Positions 8,771 to 17,067 of a stretch of DNA of 64,000 bases are shown here, in pieces. The DNA comes from Candidatus Avelusimicrobium pullarium (GTDB lineage: Bacteria; Elusimicrobiota; Elusimicrobia; Elusimicrobiales; Elusimicrobiaceae), in NCBI GenBank assembly GCA_944323745.1, contig CALUTQ010000001.1, positions 248,001-312,000 of the forward strand, in the 5' to 3' direction. Numbering within the stretch: the stretch's first letter is position 1; each line of letters starts with the position of its first letter. The notes below the pieces were generated by a model. The model saw only the letters and a list, made by a program, of their open reading frames with translations, was not told the origin of the DNA and did not search any database. The position numbers were made by a program, and so were the translations under genes.

Positions 8771-9653
8771 GCAGGGCCTCCGCCAAAAAACCGCGGTGTT
8801 TTTTGAGGCGTTTTTCCGCCTGTGTGCGCGTACAGTTTTTTGTGTGCATTACGATAGCCGTTTTGACATTTTGGCCGGAAGCGGCCAAAAGCGTTTGTGC
8901 GGTTTTTTGATCCGTTTTTGCCACCGTCATAATCAGGCGCAGGGCACGGCGGATCAGTTTTTGGTTGGTCGGACGCACGTCTATCATCAGGTTGCCGTAA
9001 GCTTTGCCGGCGCGCGCCATAGCGCCGGTAGTAATGGCGTTAAGCGCCATTTTGGTGGCGGTGCCCGCTTTCATACGGGTAGACCCGTTTAAGGCTTCCG
9101 CTCCGGTGGGCAGATAAATAAAAATGGCGGCATCGGAAGCATCGGCGCGGTTATTGCAGGCAAGCAGCACCGTGGTGCAGCCCGCGTGTTTGGCCGCGTG
9201 CAAGGCCCCCAACACATAAGGGGTTATGCCGCTGGCGGTCAGGCCGATGACCAAATCTCCTTTGCGGGCTTTTTTAAGCAAATCTTTGGCACCTTGTGCG
9301 CGGTCGTCTTCGGCTCCTTCTTTTGCGCGAAACATAGCGTTTTTACCGCCGGCGATAATGCCTACAATTTGGCTGGGCTTTGTGCCGAAAGTAGGCACAC
9401 ATTCGGCCGCTTCCAGCACGCCTAATCGGCCGCTGGTGCCGGCGCCGATAAAAATAATTTTCCGGCCCGCCAAAAAGGTTTTTGCCGCCGCGTCTATGGT
9501 TTTGGCAATGGCGCGGGCGGCTTTTTTTACCGCGTGGGCGGCATTGAAATCTTCGGCGTTTATCATCTGCGCTATTTGGTGCGGGGAAGAAACGTCCAGT
9601 TTTGTGGTGCGCGGGTTGATGGTTTCTGTAGGAATCAGTGAAATATTTTTCAT
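8760..9653 (-). CDS. murQ: N-acetylmuramic acid 6-phosphate etherase
   Basis: MurQ cleaves the lactyl ether of MurNAc-6-phosphate to give GlcNAc-6-phosphate and D-lactate. The 297-residue protein has a SIS domain with GAGTSGRLGVLEAAECVPTFG, followed by the conserved acidic FRAKEGAEDD and a C-terminal UBA-like helical segment. These are family hallmarks and the length is standard. It begins one base after the AmpG-like stop and overlaps anmK, in the middle of the recycling operon. The D-lactate released could feed the GlcDE-like oxidase at 58.3-60.3 kb. That link is speculative. Confidence 0.95.
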   Translation of the reverse strand: MKNISLIPTETINPRTTKLDVSSPHQIAQMINAEDFNAAHAVKKAARAIAKTIDAAAKTFLAGRKIIFIGAGTSGRLGVLEAAECVPTFGTKPSQIVGIIAGGKNAMFRAKEGAEDDRAQGAKDLLKKARKGDLVIGLTASGITPYVLGALHAAKHAGCTTVLLACNNRADASDAAIFIYLPTGAEALNGSTRMKAGTATKMALNAITTGAMARAGKAYGNLMIDVRPTNQKLIRRALRLIMTVAKTDQKTAQTLLAASGQNVKTAIVMHTKNCTRTQAEKRLKKHRGFLAEALREK

Positions 9654-10952
9654 TTAATCGGCATCCGAAATTTGCATTTTATGGCTGCGGAATGCTTTTT
9701 CGGTTTCTTCTATAGATTTAATTTTTTTGGTCAGCGGAATGACCGCCAGCGTGCACAAGCTTAAAAGCGCTACGGCCACAAAAAAATGGCGGTAACCCAG
9801 CAGCGTTTGCATTTTGCCCGAAAGCATAGAGGGCACCATCATCCCCAGCGCCATAATGCCGGTGGAAATGGCATAATGAGATGTTTTGTATTTGCCTTGA
9901 GAAACATACATAATAAACACCATAAACGCCATCAGCGCCAGCCCGTTGCCAAAGTGTTCCAAGGTAATCAGCGCGGAAACAAGCCATACGGCCGGTTTTG
10001 CATACGCCATATAAACATAAAAGAAATTGGGCAGAATTAAAATAAAAGCAAAAGGCCAAATACATTTTTTAAACCCGTATTTGCCCAAAAAGAAACCGCC
10101 CGCCAAATTGCCCGCTATTACGGCGGCTACGCCTAAAGTGCCTTTAATCAGGCCGTATTGGCGGGTAGATAAGGCCAGGGCCCCCGTATCGGGCGCGCCG
10201 ATTAAAAAGGGAACGACCATTTTTTCCAGCAGGGCGTCACCCAAACGGTAACATAAAATGAAAATTAAAATGTATAAAATATTTTTCTGCCGGAAATAGG
10301 TTTTAAACGCATCCACAAAGACGGGCAAACCGCCGGAGGAAGAAGCCGGTTTGTCGGCCGCGGGGGCGGGCAGCATCCAAAGATGATAAAACGCAAACAG
10401 CGCAAATAAAACGCCTATGCCCGCAAAGCCGATTTGCCAGCTTAAAAGCAGCTGGCCGCTGTGTTCTTCCAACAAACCGATGAGCATCAGTAAAGTGCCG
10501 CCGCCGAAAATCATTGCCAAACGGTAAAAAATTGTGCGTATGCCGATAAAAGCGCCCTGCTTTTCCGTTGACAGGGCAAGCATATAGTACCCGTCGGTGG
10601 CAATATCATACGTGGCCGAAACAAAGGCCCCTGCGGCAAAACCGCACAAAGAGGCGGTAAAAAACGCATTCCATCCCAAAGCCAAAGCCACAAACAAAAA
10701 TAAAACGGCAAAAATAAACTGGCAGACCAGCAGCCAGCGGCGTTTGGTGCTTTTGCCGTCCACCAGCGGGCTCCACAGCATTTTAAGCGTCCAGGGCAGG
10801 TACAAAAAGCCCGTCCAAAAGGCAAACACGTCATTGGGCACGCCCAGCTTGCTGTACAGCGCGGCGGAAACCACATTAATCAGAATATACGGCAGCCCTT
10901 CCACAAAATACAGGGAGGGAACATACGCCCACGGGGAAGGGTTTTTTTGCAT
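9654..10952 (-). CDS. ampG: AmpG-like major facilitator permease (probable muropeptide importer)
   Basis: The 432-residue inner-membrane protein has about 12 hydrophobic helices. Its N-terminus (SLYFVEGLPYILIN, then TGFLYLPWTLKMLWSPLVD) matches the AmpG/SLC33 branch of the MFS. AmpG carries GlcNAc-anhydroMurNAc peptides into the cytoplasm. The position directly upstream of murQ, anmK and a nagZ-like gene on the same strand makes muropeptide import the best reading; sequence alone would also allow acetyl-CoA-type or other AmpG-like carriers. A short hydrophilic tail follows the last helix. It starts 8 bases after the upstream permease gene ends. Confidence 0.85.
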   Translation of the reverse strand: MQKNPSPWAYVPSLYFVEGLPYILINVVSAALYSKLGVPNDVFAFWTGFLYLPWTLKMLWSPLVDGKSTKRRWLLVCQFIFAVLFLFVALALGWNAFFTASLCGFAAGAFVSATYDIATDGYYMLALSTEKQGAFIGIRTIFYRLAMIFGGGTLLMLIGLLEEHSGQLLLSWQIGFAGIGVLFALFAFYHLWMLPAPAADKPASSSGGLPVFVDAFKTYFRQKNILYILIFILCYRLGDALLEKMVVPFLIGAPDTGALALSTRQYGLIKGTLGVAAVIAGNLAGGFFLGKYGFKKCIWPFAFILILPNFFYVYMAYAKPAVWLVSALITLEHFGNGLALMAFMVFIMYVSQGKYKTSHYAISTGIMALGMMVPSMLSGKMQTLLGYRHFFVAVALLSLCTLAVIPLTKKIKSIEETEKAFRSHKMQISDAD

Positions 10953-10960
10953 ACGCGCTC

Positions 10961-11980
10961 CTATTTAAAAGGAAGGCGGCCGGCCAGCAAATCGGCAAAG
11001 GGTTTGGTGGGTTGGCTGCGCTCCAAAATCATTTTGATGACCGAAGTCAGCGGTACGGCCAGCAGCGCGCCGATAACCCCCCATACCAAGGCCCAAAAGA
11101 TTAAAGAAGCAATTACCACGATGGGGTTTAAGTCCATCCCCTTACCCAGCCATTTGGTTTCCAAAATATTGCCTACCACAAAGTGGGTGGCAGTCAGCAG
11201 ACAGACGGCCAAAATCATACGCCAGTCAAAACCGTATTGCAAAAACAACACCGGCAAGGGTAAAACCGTGGCAATAAACGGGCCGATATTGGGAATAAAA
11301 TTAAGCACAAACGTAATGACGGCAAACATAATGGCCAGTTCCGTACCGACGGCGGCCAGAATGATCCAAGTTAAAATGGCGGCCAACAAAGAAACAAAAA
11401 TCTTGATAATCAAATAATAAGAAATCTGTTTTTCAATGTTGGACACCAGCGCCGTTTTTTCGTCGCTGGAGGCGCGGCCCATAAACATAAAAATAAGAAA
11501 CAGCGAAATCAGCGCCAGGTTGGAAACAAAAGACACAATGCTCCCTCCCATCGTGCGCAGCATATTAAAAATAGGCAGGCGGTTAAGCGTTTCGGAAAGG
11601 AGCTCTGAGTTCAATTTGAGGCCGAACTTTTGGGCTGTTTGCAAAAACCAGGCAACGGTGTCGTTTAATTTTTCGGCATAAATATTGGCGCCGTTTACAA
11701 AAGAGGAAATAGAGTTGGAAACAAAAATAACCGACAGCGTAGCCATTCCCAAAAACAGCAAAATGCCGATTAAAAAACCCAGCAGGTGGGGCAATTTCCA
11801 TTTTTTGTTCATCCAGTCGGCAATGGTATTAAGCACAATAGACAAAAAGACGGCGATGACAAAGGGCATCAGCACGGCTTTGGCGTAAACCAAAACCCAA
11901 GTCAGCGCGGTGCCGGCCAAAATAATCAGGCAGGCATTATTAATGGGCGCATAAACGGAAGATGCGGTTTGTTTAAACAT
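10961..11980 (-). CDS. AI-2E (PerM/YhhT) family permease
   Basis: A 339-residue membrane protein with two N-terminal helix pairs, a helical soluble insert (about 95-150) and a C-terminal membrane half. The latter contains the motif FIPNIGPFIATVLPLPVLF and an L-P-L-T-S near the end, typical of the AI-2E/PerM family. Substrates differ among members (autoinducer export, Na+/H+ exchange, unknown), so none is assigned. It has a clear Shine-Dalgarno (AGAAGGAG) with a true 5' leader. It is probably the first gene of the (-) operon leading into ampG-murQ-anmK-nagZ, with 8 bases to ampG. Confidence 0.85.
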   Translation of the reverse strand: MFKQTASSVYAPINNACLIILAGTALTWVLVYAKAVLMPFVIAVFLSIVLNTIADWMNKKWKLPHLLGFLIGILLFLGMATLSVIFVSNSISSFVNGANIYAEKLNDTVAWFLQTAQKFGLKLNSELLSETLNRLPIFNMLRTMGGSIVSFVSNLALISLFLIFMFMGRASSDEKTALVSNIEKQISYYLIIKIFVSLLAAILTWIILAAVGTELAIMFAVITFVLNFIPNIGPFIATVLPLPVLFLQYGFDWRMILAVCLLTATHFVVGNILETKWLGKGMDLNPIVVIASLIFWALVWGVIGALLAVPLTSVIKMILERSQPTKPFADLLAGRLPFK

Positions 11981-12189
11981 ACGGACTCCTTCTGTAAAAA
12001 TACTTTTCTTTATATTATCATAATAAATTAAAACAGGGTACCGTCCAGCGGTATTTAAAACGGGCGGGTGTATTTTGTTACAGGGCGAAAACGTTTTTAA
12101 AGCAGCCGTCGGCCAGTGCTTTGGGTTGGCTTTCGGTCAGCAGGGGAAGCGGCGCAGGGCGGGCACAAGCATTTGCGTGCTTACTGCAT

Positions 12190-12213
12190 AAAAAACCCCG
12201 CCGTGAAGCGGGG
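12190..12213 (-). terminator. Terminator downstream of tRNA-Val
   Basis: On the (-) strand, CCCCGC and GCGGGG arms are followed by six T residues (A tract at 12190-12195). It lies 7 bases past the tRNA 3' end. The 176 bases between here and the permease start at 11980 hold that operon's promoter region and no gene I can see. Confidence 0.85.
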
Positions 12214-12219
12214 AATAAA

Positions 12220-12294
12220 TGGTGGGCAGTACAGGATTTGAACCTGTGACCTTCCGCGTGTGAGGCGGACGCGCTACCACTGCGCCAACTGCCC
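12220..12294 (-). tRNA. tRNA-Val (anticodon CAC)
   Basis: On the (-) strand, acceptor arms GGGCAGT (12294-12288) and ACTGCCC pair perfectly, followed by discriminator A and an encoded CCA ending at 12220. The D arm (GGCGCAGTGGTAGCGC), anticodon stem TCCGC/GCGGA with loop CTCACAC, and T arm ACAGG-TTCAAAT-CCTGT are all present. It reads valine GUG codons. It is transcribed alone with its own terminator. Confidence 0.96.
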
Positions 12295-12483
12295 TAAAAT
12301 TGAGATAATTTATTATAGCAATTTTGCGCCGTCGGCTCAAATTATTTCATTTTTTGGTCACAAAAAGCCTGCCGCAACGCCCCGAAAGACGGCTTGTCTC
12401 TAACCTTTTGCAAACTCTCAGCCACGGCCCTTATTTTTGGTATACTAAATATAAAGATATATTTTTTGCGGAGCGATAAAAAA

Positions 12484-13161
12484 ATGGAATGGAGCTTGCT
12501 TGTTAACGCTTTTATCGGTATTGTTGCTATTTTAAACCCTATCGGAAACGTGCCTATATTTTTGGAACACGTGGAAAATGATTCCCCTAATGTGCAGCGT
12601 GCCGTGGCCATCCTTATGGCTTTGTCTATTTTTATTATGCTGACGTTGTTTTTTATGTTCGGCACACATATTTTAAGTTTGTTTGGCATTACGCTGCCGG
12701 CCTTCCGGCTGGCCGGTTCGGTTATCATTTTAATCGTCGGTTTGCGTATGTTGCAAGGTAAAAGCAAATTTGACCCCAGCGGCATTGAGACGGCCTCTGC
12801 CCAGGGCGGCACTTTTTCTCAGGCGCGCAACCGCTTAAGCCATATTCTGGTGCCGGTGGCGATGCCGCTTTTTATCGGACCGGGTTCTATTACCACGGTG
12901 GTGCTGTATGCCGAAAAAGTGACCACTTTTCCGATGTATGTGATGATGATTTTTGTTATTATGCTGGCTTCTGCGGCGGTGGGGGTGTGCTTGGTGATAT
13001 CCCGCTCCATTTTCAGTTTGCTGGGCACCAACGGCACGCAGATTGTCATCCGCTTTATGGGTATGATTTTGTGCGCCATTGCTATGCAGTTTATGATTGA
13101 CGGCGTGGCCCAATTGCTGCCCGGTGTGTTGAACGCCAACTTTATTCACGGGGCGGTATAA
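12484..13161 (+). CDS. MarC family integral membrane protein
   Basis: A 225-residue protein with about six transmembrane helices. The N-terminal NPIGNVPIFLEH and the later PLFIGPGSITTVVLY are signatures of the MarC/YchE/YhgN family, whose transport role is not settled. I start at ATG 12484, which has GGAG just upstream (GCGGAGCGA) and a TATACT box about 45 bases before. The frame opens at 12394, but that N-terminus is not membrane-like and would cover the promoter. A single-gene transcript closed by a strong terminator. Confidence 0.9.
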   Translation: MEWSLLVNAFIGIVAILNPIGNVPIFLEHVENDSPNVQRAVAILMALSIFIMLTLFFMFGTHILSLFGITLPAFRLAGSVIILIVGLRMLQGKSKFDPSGIETASAQGGTFSQARNRLSHILVPVAMPLFIGPGSITTVVLYAEKVTTFPMYVMMIFVIMLASAAVGVCLVISRSIFSLLGTNGTQIVIRFMGMILCAIAMQFMIDGVAQLLPGVLNANFIHGAV

Positions 13162-13177
13162 AAAAATTTTTTCCGGA

Positions 13178-13206
13178 AGGGGCGCCTAAAAAGCGCCCCT
13201 TTTTTG
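13178..13206 (+). terminator. Terminator after marC-like gene
   Basis: AGGGGCGC and GCGCCCCT arms around CTAAAAA, then a run of Ts. It lies only about 20 bases before the uvrB start, so uvrB's promoter overlaps it. Confidence 0.88.
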
Positions 13207-13225
13207 ATGTACAATATATACACGT

Positions 13226-15214
13226 ATGGACCATTTTGAACTGGTATCTTCTTTTAAACCGTCCGGCGATCAGCCCAAGGCTATTGCGGCGCTTACGCGC
13301 GGCGTGTTGGAAGGGCAAAAACGGCAAACGCTTTTGGGGGTTACCGGTTCGGGCAAAACGTTTACCATTGCAAACGTGATTGCCAATTTAAACCGCCCGA
13401 CGCTTATTTTGTCCCCCAATAAAGTGCTGGCGGCCCAGCTGTATGCGGAGTTTAAGCACTTTTTTCCGCATAATGCCGTGGAATATTTTATTTCGTACTA
13501 CGATTATTATCAGCCGGAAGCCTATATCCCGCAGACGGATACGTATATTGAAAAAGACTCTGCCGTCAACGACCATATTGATAAACTGCGTCTCAAAGCC
13601 ACCACGTCGCTGCTTACCCGCCGTGACACGATTGTTGTGGCGTCGGTTTCCTGTATTTACAACTTGGGCTCGCCCGACAGCTACAGCGAAATGTGCGTCT
13701 ATCTGAGCAAAGGGGTGGAAATGACCCGCGGCCAACTGGGCGGACTGTTGATTAAAATACAGTATGTGCGCAACGAGATGGAGTTCGTGCCCGGCGCTTT
13801 TCGTATGCGCGGCCCGTATGTGGACATTTTTCCGCCGTACAGTCAAAACGCCGTACGGGTGGAAATCAAGGGCAAAACCATTGCCGGCGTGTACGAAATA
13901 CATCCCATTACCGGCAATGTGGTGCGGGAGCTGAAGGAAGCGTGGGTCTATCCGGCCAAGCATTTTGTGGTAAAAGACGAAGACCGCGAAAAAGCGCTGG
14001 ACCAAATTCGTGCCGATTTGGCCAAACGCCACGCCGAACTGCAGGCACAGGGCAAAGAGCTGGAAGCCTACCGCATTAAACAGCGCACGGAATACGATTT
14101 GGAAATGCTGCAGCAGGCAGGCTTTTGCCCCGGCATAGAAAACTATTCCCGTTATATGGACGGACGCAAGCCCGGGCAGCGGCCAAACTGTTTGATTGAT
14201 TATTTCCGCAAATACGGCGATTTTTTAATGGTGGTGGACGAAAGCCACGTAGCCCTGCCGCAGGTGCGCGGAATGTTTAACGGGGACCGTTCCCGCAAGC
14301 AAATGCTGGTAGATTTCGGCTTCCGTCTGCCGTCCGCCTTAGACAACCGCCCGCTTAAATTTGACGAATTTGAAAGTCTGCTCCCTTCCACTATTTTTGT
14401 TTCGGCCACGCCCGGCCCGTACGAATTGCAGGCCAGCGGCGGGGAAGTGGTGGAGCAGGTCATTCGCCCTACGGGGCTGGTGGACCCCAAAGTAACCGTG
14501 CACCCCAGCGCGGGGCAAATAGACCATTTGCTTGAAAAAATCAAAGAGCATATGGCCCGCCGCGAACGGACGCTGGTGCTGTCTATGACCAAAAAAACGG
14601 CCGAAGATTTAAGTGCCTTTTTAATAGAAAAAGGAATTAAAACGCGTTATTTGCATTCGGATATTGACGCATTGGAACGGGTGGAAATTTTAAAGCAATT
14701 CCGTCAGGGCGTGTTTGACGTTTTGGTGGGCATCAACCTGTTGCGCGAAGGCATAGACATCCCGCAAGTGGGGCTGGTGGCCATTTTGGGGGCCGATAAC
14801 GAAGGCTTCCTGCGTAATGCCACTACGCTGATTCAAATTTCGGGCCGCGCCGCCCGCAACGTGGACGGCGAAGTGGTGCTGTATGCCGACAGGGAAACCG
14901 AAAGTATGAAATATGCCTTGGGCGAAATGAACCGCCGCCGCAGCCTGCAGGAAGCTTACAACAAAGAGCATCATATCACGCCGCGCACCATTGAAAAGGC
15001 GGAAGTGGAACTGAAAGAATTTGAAGACAGCGCCAAAACCGAAGGCTTGGGCATTTTGCATTCCGCCTTGCCGGAACCGACGGCCAAGAACATTAACAAA
15101 ATTGCCGCCGAACTGGAAAAACAAATGCGCGACGCTGCCGATAATTTAAACTTTGAACTGGCGGCCGATTTGCGCGACCGTCTGTTTGAAATTAAACAAA
15201 TGAAATTAAAATAA
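13226..15214 (+). CDS. uvrB: Excinuclease ABC subunit B
   Basis: UvrB is the damage-verifying helicase of nucleotide excision repair; it receives lesions from UvrA and recruits UvrC. The 662-residue product is full length. It has Walker A GVTGSGKT (38-45), the YYDYYQPEAYIP beta-hairpin region, ILREGIDIPQV and QISGRAARN helicase motifs, and a C-terminal UVR domain (about 622-657). There is no Shine-Dalgarno. A TACAAT box ends 10 bases before the ATG, so the mRNA leader must be very short if that box is the promoter. A terminator follows directly. Confidence 0.97.
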   Translation: MDHFELVSSFKPSGDQPKAIAALTRGVLEGQKRQTLLGVTGSGKTFTIANVIANLNRPTLILSPNKVLAAQLYAEFKHFFPHNAVEYFISYYDYYQPEAYIPQTDTYIEKDSAVNDHIDKLRLKATTSLLTRRDTIVVASVSCIYNLGSPDSYSEMCVYLSKGVEMTRGQLGGLLIKIQYVRNEMEFVPGAFRMRGPYVDIFPPYSQNAVRVEIKGKTIAGVYEIHPITGNVVRELKEAWVYPAKHFVVKDEDREKALDQIRADLAKRHAELQAQGKELEAYRIKQRTEYDLEMLQQAGFCPGIENYSRYMDGRKPGQRPNCLIDYFRKYGDFLMVVDESHVALPQVRGMFNGDRSRKQMLVDFGFRLPSALDNRPLKFDEFESLLPSTIFVSATPGPYELQASGGEVVEQVIRPTGLVDPKVTVHPSAGQIDHLLEKIKEHMARRERTLVLSMTKKTAEDLSAFLIEKGIKTRYLHSDIDALERVEILKQFRQGVFDVLVGINLLREGIDIPQVGLVAILGADNEGFLRNATTLIQISGRAARNVDGEVVLYADRETESMKYALGEMNRRRSLQEAYNKEHHITPRTIEKAEVELKEFEDSAKTEGLGILHSALPEPTAKNINKIAAELEKQMRDAADNLNFELAADLRDRLFEIKQMKLK

Positions 15215-15217
15215 ATG

Positions 15218-15241
15218 GCCCGCATTTTGCGGGCGTTTTTG
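15218..15241 (+). terminator. Terminator after uvrB
   Basis: GCCCGC-ATTTT-GCGGGC hairpin followed by a T tract, 4 bases after the uvrB stop. Confidence 0.85.
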
Positions 15242-15261
15242 TTAATTGATAAAATATATTT

Positions 15262-15840
15262 ATGGAAGAAATTACCCTCTCTTTACCATACGTAACCCGT
15301 ATGGTCAGCGTGGACGTTTTGGACAGCACGCAAAATTTAGCCTGTGAACTGGCCTGCCGGGGCTGTGAACACAACACGTTGGTTCTGGCTTATGAACAAA
15401 CGGAAGGCTTTGGGCAGGAAGGCAAAAGCTGGAGCGCCGGCCGCGGCGGCGTTTATTTTACGCTGGTGCTTCGCCCGCAGAAAAAAACGGACGATGTTCT
15501 TTTTTGGGCCGACAAAGCCACGCAAGCCGTGGTGCGTGCGTTTCATCATTTGTTTGCTTTTAAAACCAAAACTAAAAAACCCAATGATGTGCTGGCCTTG
15601 GACCCCAAAACCAAAACCTGGAAGAAAATTGCCGGCGTGCTGGTGCAGCCGCTGTTGACGGAAGATAACACCGCCTGCCTGCTGCTGGGCGTGGGCATTA
15701 ACGTAAATAACAAGCTGCCCGCCTCTTTGCATCAAGCAACCAGTGTTAAAAAACTGCTCGGACGGGAAATTGACCCCGAGTGGGTATTGCAGGAAGTGCT
15801 GGAAGCGTTTTTTGAGCTGTACGCACAAAGTGAATTTTAG
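15262..15840 (+). CDS. birA: Biotin--[acetyl-CoA-carboxylase] ligase, minimal form
   Basis: Activates biotin with ATP and attaches it to the carboxylase carrier domain. The 192-residue protein contains only the BirA/LplA catalytic fold. Motifs are STQNLA, the adenylate-loop relative TEGFGQEGKSW (canonical GRGRxGRxW is altered), GGVYFTLVLRP, KKPNDVL, KKIAGVLV and GVGINVNN. There is no N-terminal winged helix, so it is not a BirA-type repressor, and the C-terminal SH3-like domain is short or absent. There is no Shine-Dalgarno; GATAAA ends 8 bases before the ATG, the same spacing as at the pilin genes. Confidence 0.85.
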   Translation: MEEITLSLPYVTRMVSVDVLDSTQNLACELACRGCEHNTLVLAYEQTEGFGQEGKSWSAGRGGVYFTLVLRPQKKTDDVLFWADKATQAVVRAFHHLFAFKTKTKKPNDVLALDPKTKTWKKIAGVLVQPLLTEDNTACLLLGVGINVNNKLPASLHQATSVKKLLGREIDPEWVLQEVLEAFFELYAQSEF

Positions 15841-15853
15841 GAACAGCCCGTAA

Positions 15854-15881
15854 AAAACCCCGCTTACCCAAGCGGGGTTTT
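15854..15881. terminator. Bidirectional terminator between birA and the receiver gene
   Basis: AAAACCCCGCTT and AAGCGGGGTTTT arms around ACCC, with T tracts on both strands, between two convergent genes. Confidence 0.88.
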
Positions 15882-15894
15882 GTTTTGCCCGAAA

Positions 15895-16263
15895 TTAAGC
15901 GTCGCCCAAACATTGTTTTACTTTTACGACTAAATCTTTTAAAACAAACGGCTTGGCGCAAAAGGCTTTTACTTGCGGGAACGGCTGGAACATATGTTCC
16001 GATTCCACCAGTGCCGACGTAACAATAATGGGTATGCCGCTCAGCTCGTCATCCTGTTCCATAATAGAGGCTACGGTCCGTCCGTCTATCCCGGGCAGCA
16101 TAACGTCCAAAATCACCAAATGCGGGCGCAGTTCTTTCATCCGCGTAATGGCGTCGCGTCCGGTTTGGCAGGCGTGCACTTCATAACCTTCCTTTGCCAG
16201 CACCATCGTAAGCAGCTGCAAGATAGGCAGTTCGTCTTCTACAATTAAAATTCTTTTTTTCAT
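15895..16263 (-). CDS. Stand-alone response-regulator receiver (CheY-like) protein
   Basis: The 122-residue product is a single REC domain: acidic pocket E9-D10, phospho-acceptor D53 in VILDVMLPG, switch T82 (VTSA), and the K104-P105 cis-peptide pair. There is no output domain, so it must act by protein contact, as CheY or Spo0F do. No histidine kinase or chemotaxis gene is adjacent, so its partner cannot be named. It is monocistronic and divergent from tilS, with the promoters sharing the AT-rich 38-base gap. A role in pilus-based motility is possible but unsupported by its neighbours. Confidence 0.88.
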   Translation of the reverse strand: MKKRILIVEDELPILQLLTMVLAKEGYEVHACQTGRDAITRMKELRPHLVILDVMLPGIDGRTVASIMEQDDELSGIPIIVTSALVESEHMFQPFPQVKAFCAKPFVLKDLVVKVKQCLGDA

Positions 16264-16301
16264 TTTGAATCACCCTTAGTTATTTTATTATACTTTTTTA
16301 T

Positions 16302-17027
16302 ATGACAAAAAAAACCTTCGGCGCTAACACCTGGAAAAATTTGCTTGCGTTTGCTTCCCCTTTTTTTAAACGGGGCGAAACGGTGCTGGTGGGGTTTTCC
16401 GGCGGGCCGGACTCGGTTTGCCTGCTGCATTTTTTACATTATTTGGCCGGCAAAAAACATTTTGACTTGGCCGCCGTCCACGTGCACCACGGTCTGCGCG
16501 GCGCCGCGGCCGACGCCGACGCACGCTTTTGCCGCGACTTGTGCAAACAATGGGATATTCCTTTTTTGCTGTATAAAAAAAACGTACGCGCGCTGGCTAA
16601 AAAGCTGGACTTAAGCACCGAACACGCCGCGCGCAAAGCCCGTTATGAAGCTTTTGCACAGGCGGCTAAAAAAACGGGGGCTTGCAAAATTGCGCTGGGG
16701 CATCATTTAGACGACCAAGCCGAAACCGTGCTTTTAAACCTGCTGCGCGGTACGCGGGCGGAAGGGCTGTGCGGCATACCCGTGAGGCGGATGCTTAATA
16801 AAACGACGGAAATCGTGCGCCCGCTTTTGTGTATTACCCGTGCGGAAGTGGAAGAATATTTGCAAGAAAACAACCTCTCCTGCGTCACGGACCAGACCAA
16901 TTTTGACGAAGTATACACCCGCAACTGGATCCGGCGCGAGCTGCTGCCTATGCTTGAAAAAAAGCAACCTAAAATTCGCCAGCATTTAGCCGGTATGGCG
17001 GCACAGCTGGCCGAAAAATTAAAATGA
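16302..17027 (+). CDS. tilS: tRNA(Ile)-lysidine synthase, short form
   Basis: TilS modifies C34 of the CAU-anticodon tRNA-Ile to lysidine so that it reads AUA. The 241-residue product has the N-type ATP pyrophosphatase P-loop SGGPDS (33-38), the VHVHHGLRG block, GHHLDDQAETVLLNLLRGT, and VTDQTNFDEVYTRNWIRRELLP. It lacks the extra C-terminal domains of the longer E. coli-type enzyme (about 430 residues); N-domain-only forms are known. TATACT ends 7 bases before the ATG without a Shine-Dalgarno, suggesting a minimal leader. Confidence 0.93.
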   Translation: MTKKTFGANTWKNLLAFASPFFKRGETVLVGFSGGPDSVCLLHFLHYLAGKKHFDLAAVHVHHGLRGAAADADARFCRDLCKQWDIPFLLYKKNVRALAKKLDLSTEHAARKARYEAFAQAAKKTGACKIALGHHLDDQAETVLLNLLRGTRAEGLCGIPVRRMLNKTTEIVRPLLCITRAEVEEYLQENNLSCVTDQTNFDEVYTRNWIRRELLPMLEKKQPKIRQHLAGMAAQLAEKLK

Positions 17028-17067
17028 TATATCGTCTGGCTGCCCGCTGTGAAGAATACTTGCTTTG

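Noticed and set aside
12137-12340. Short (-) frame over tRNA-Val
   Set aside because: It translates the tRNA (including the familiar T-arm spurious peptide) and its terminator; not a gene.
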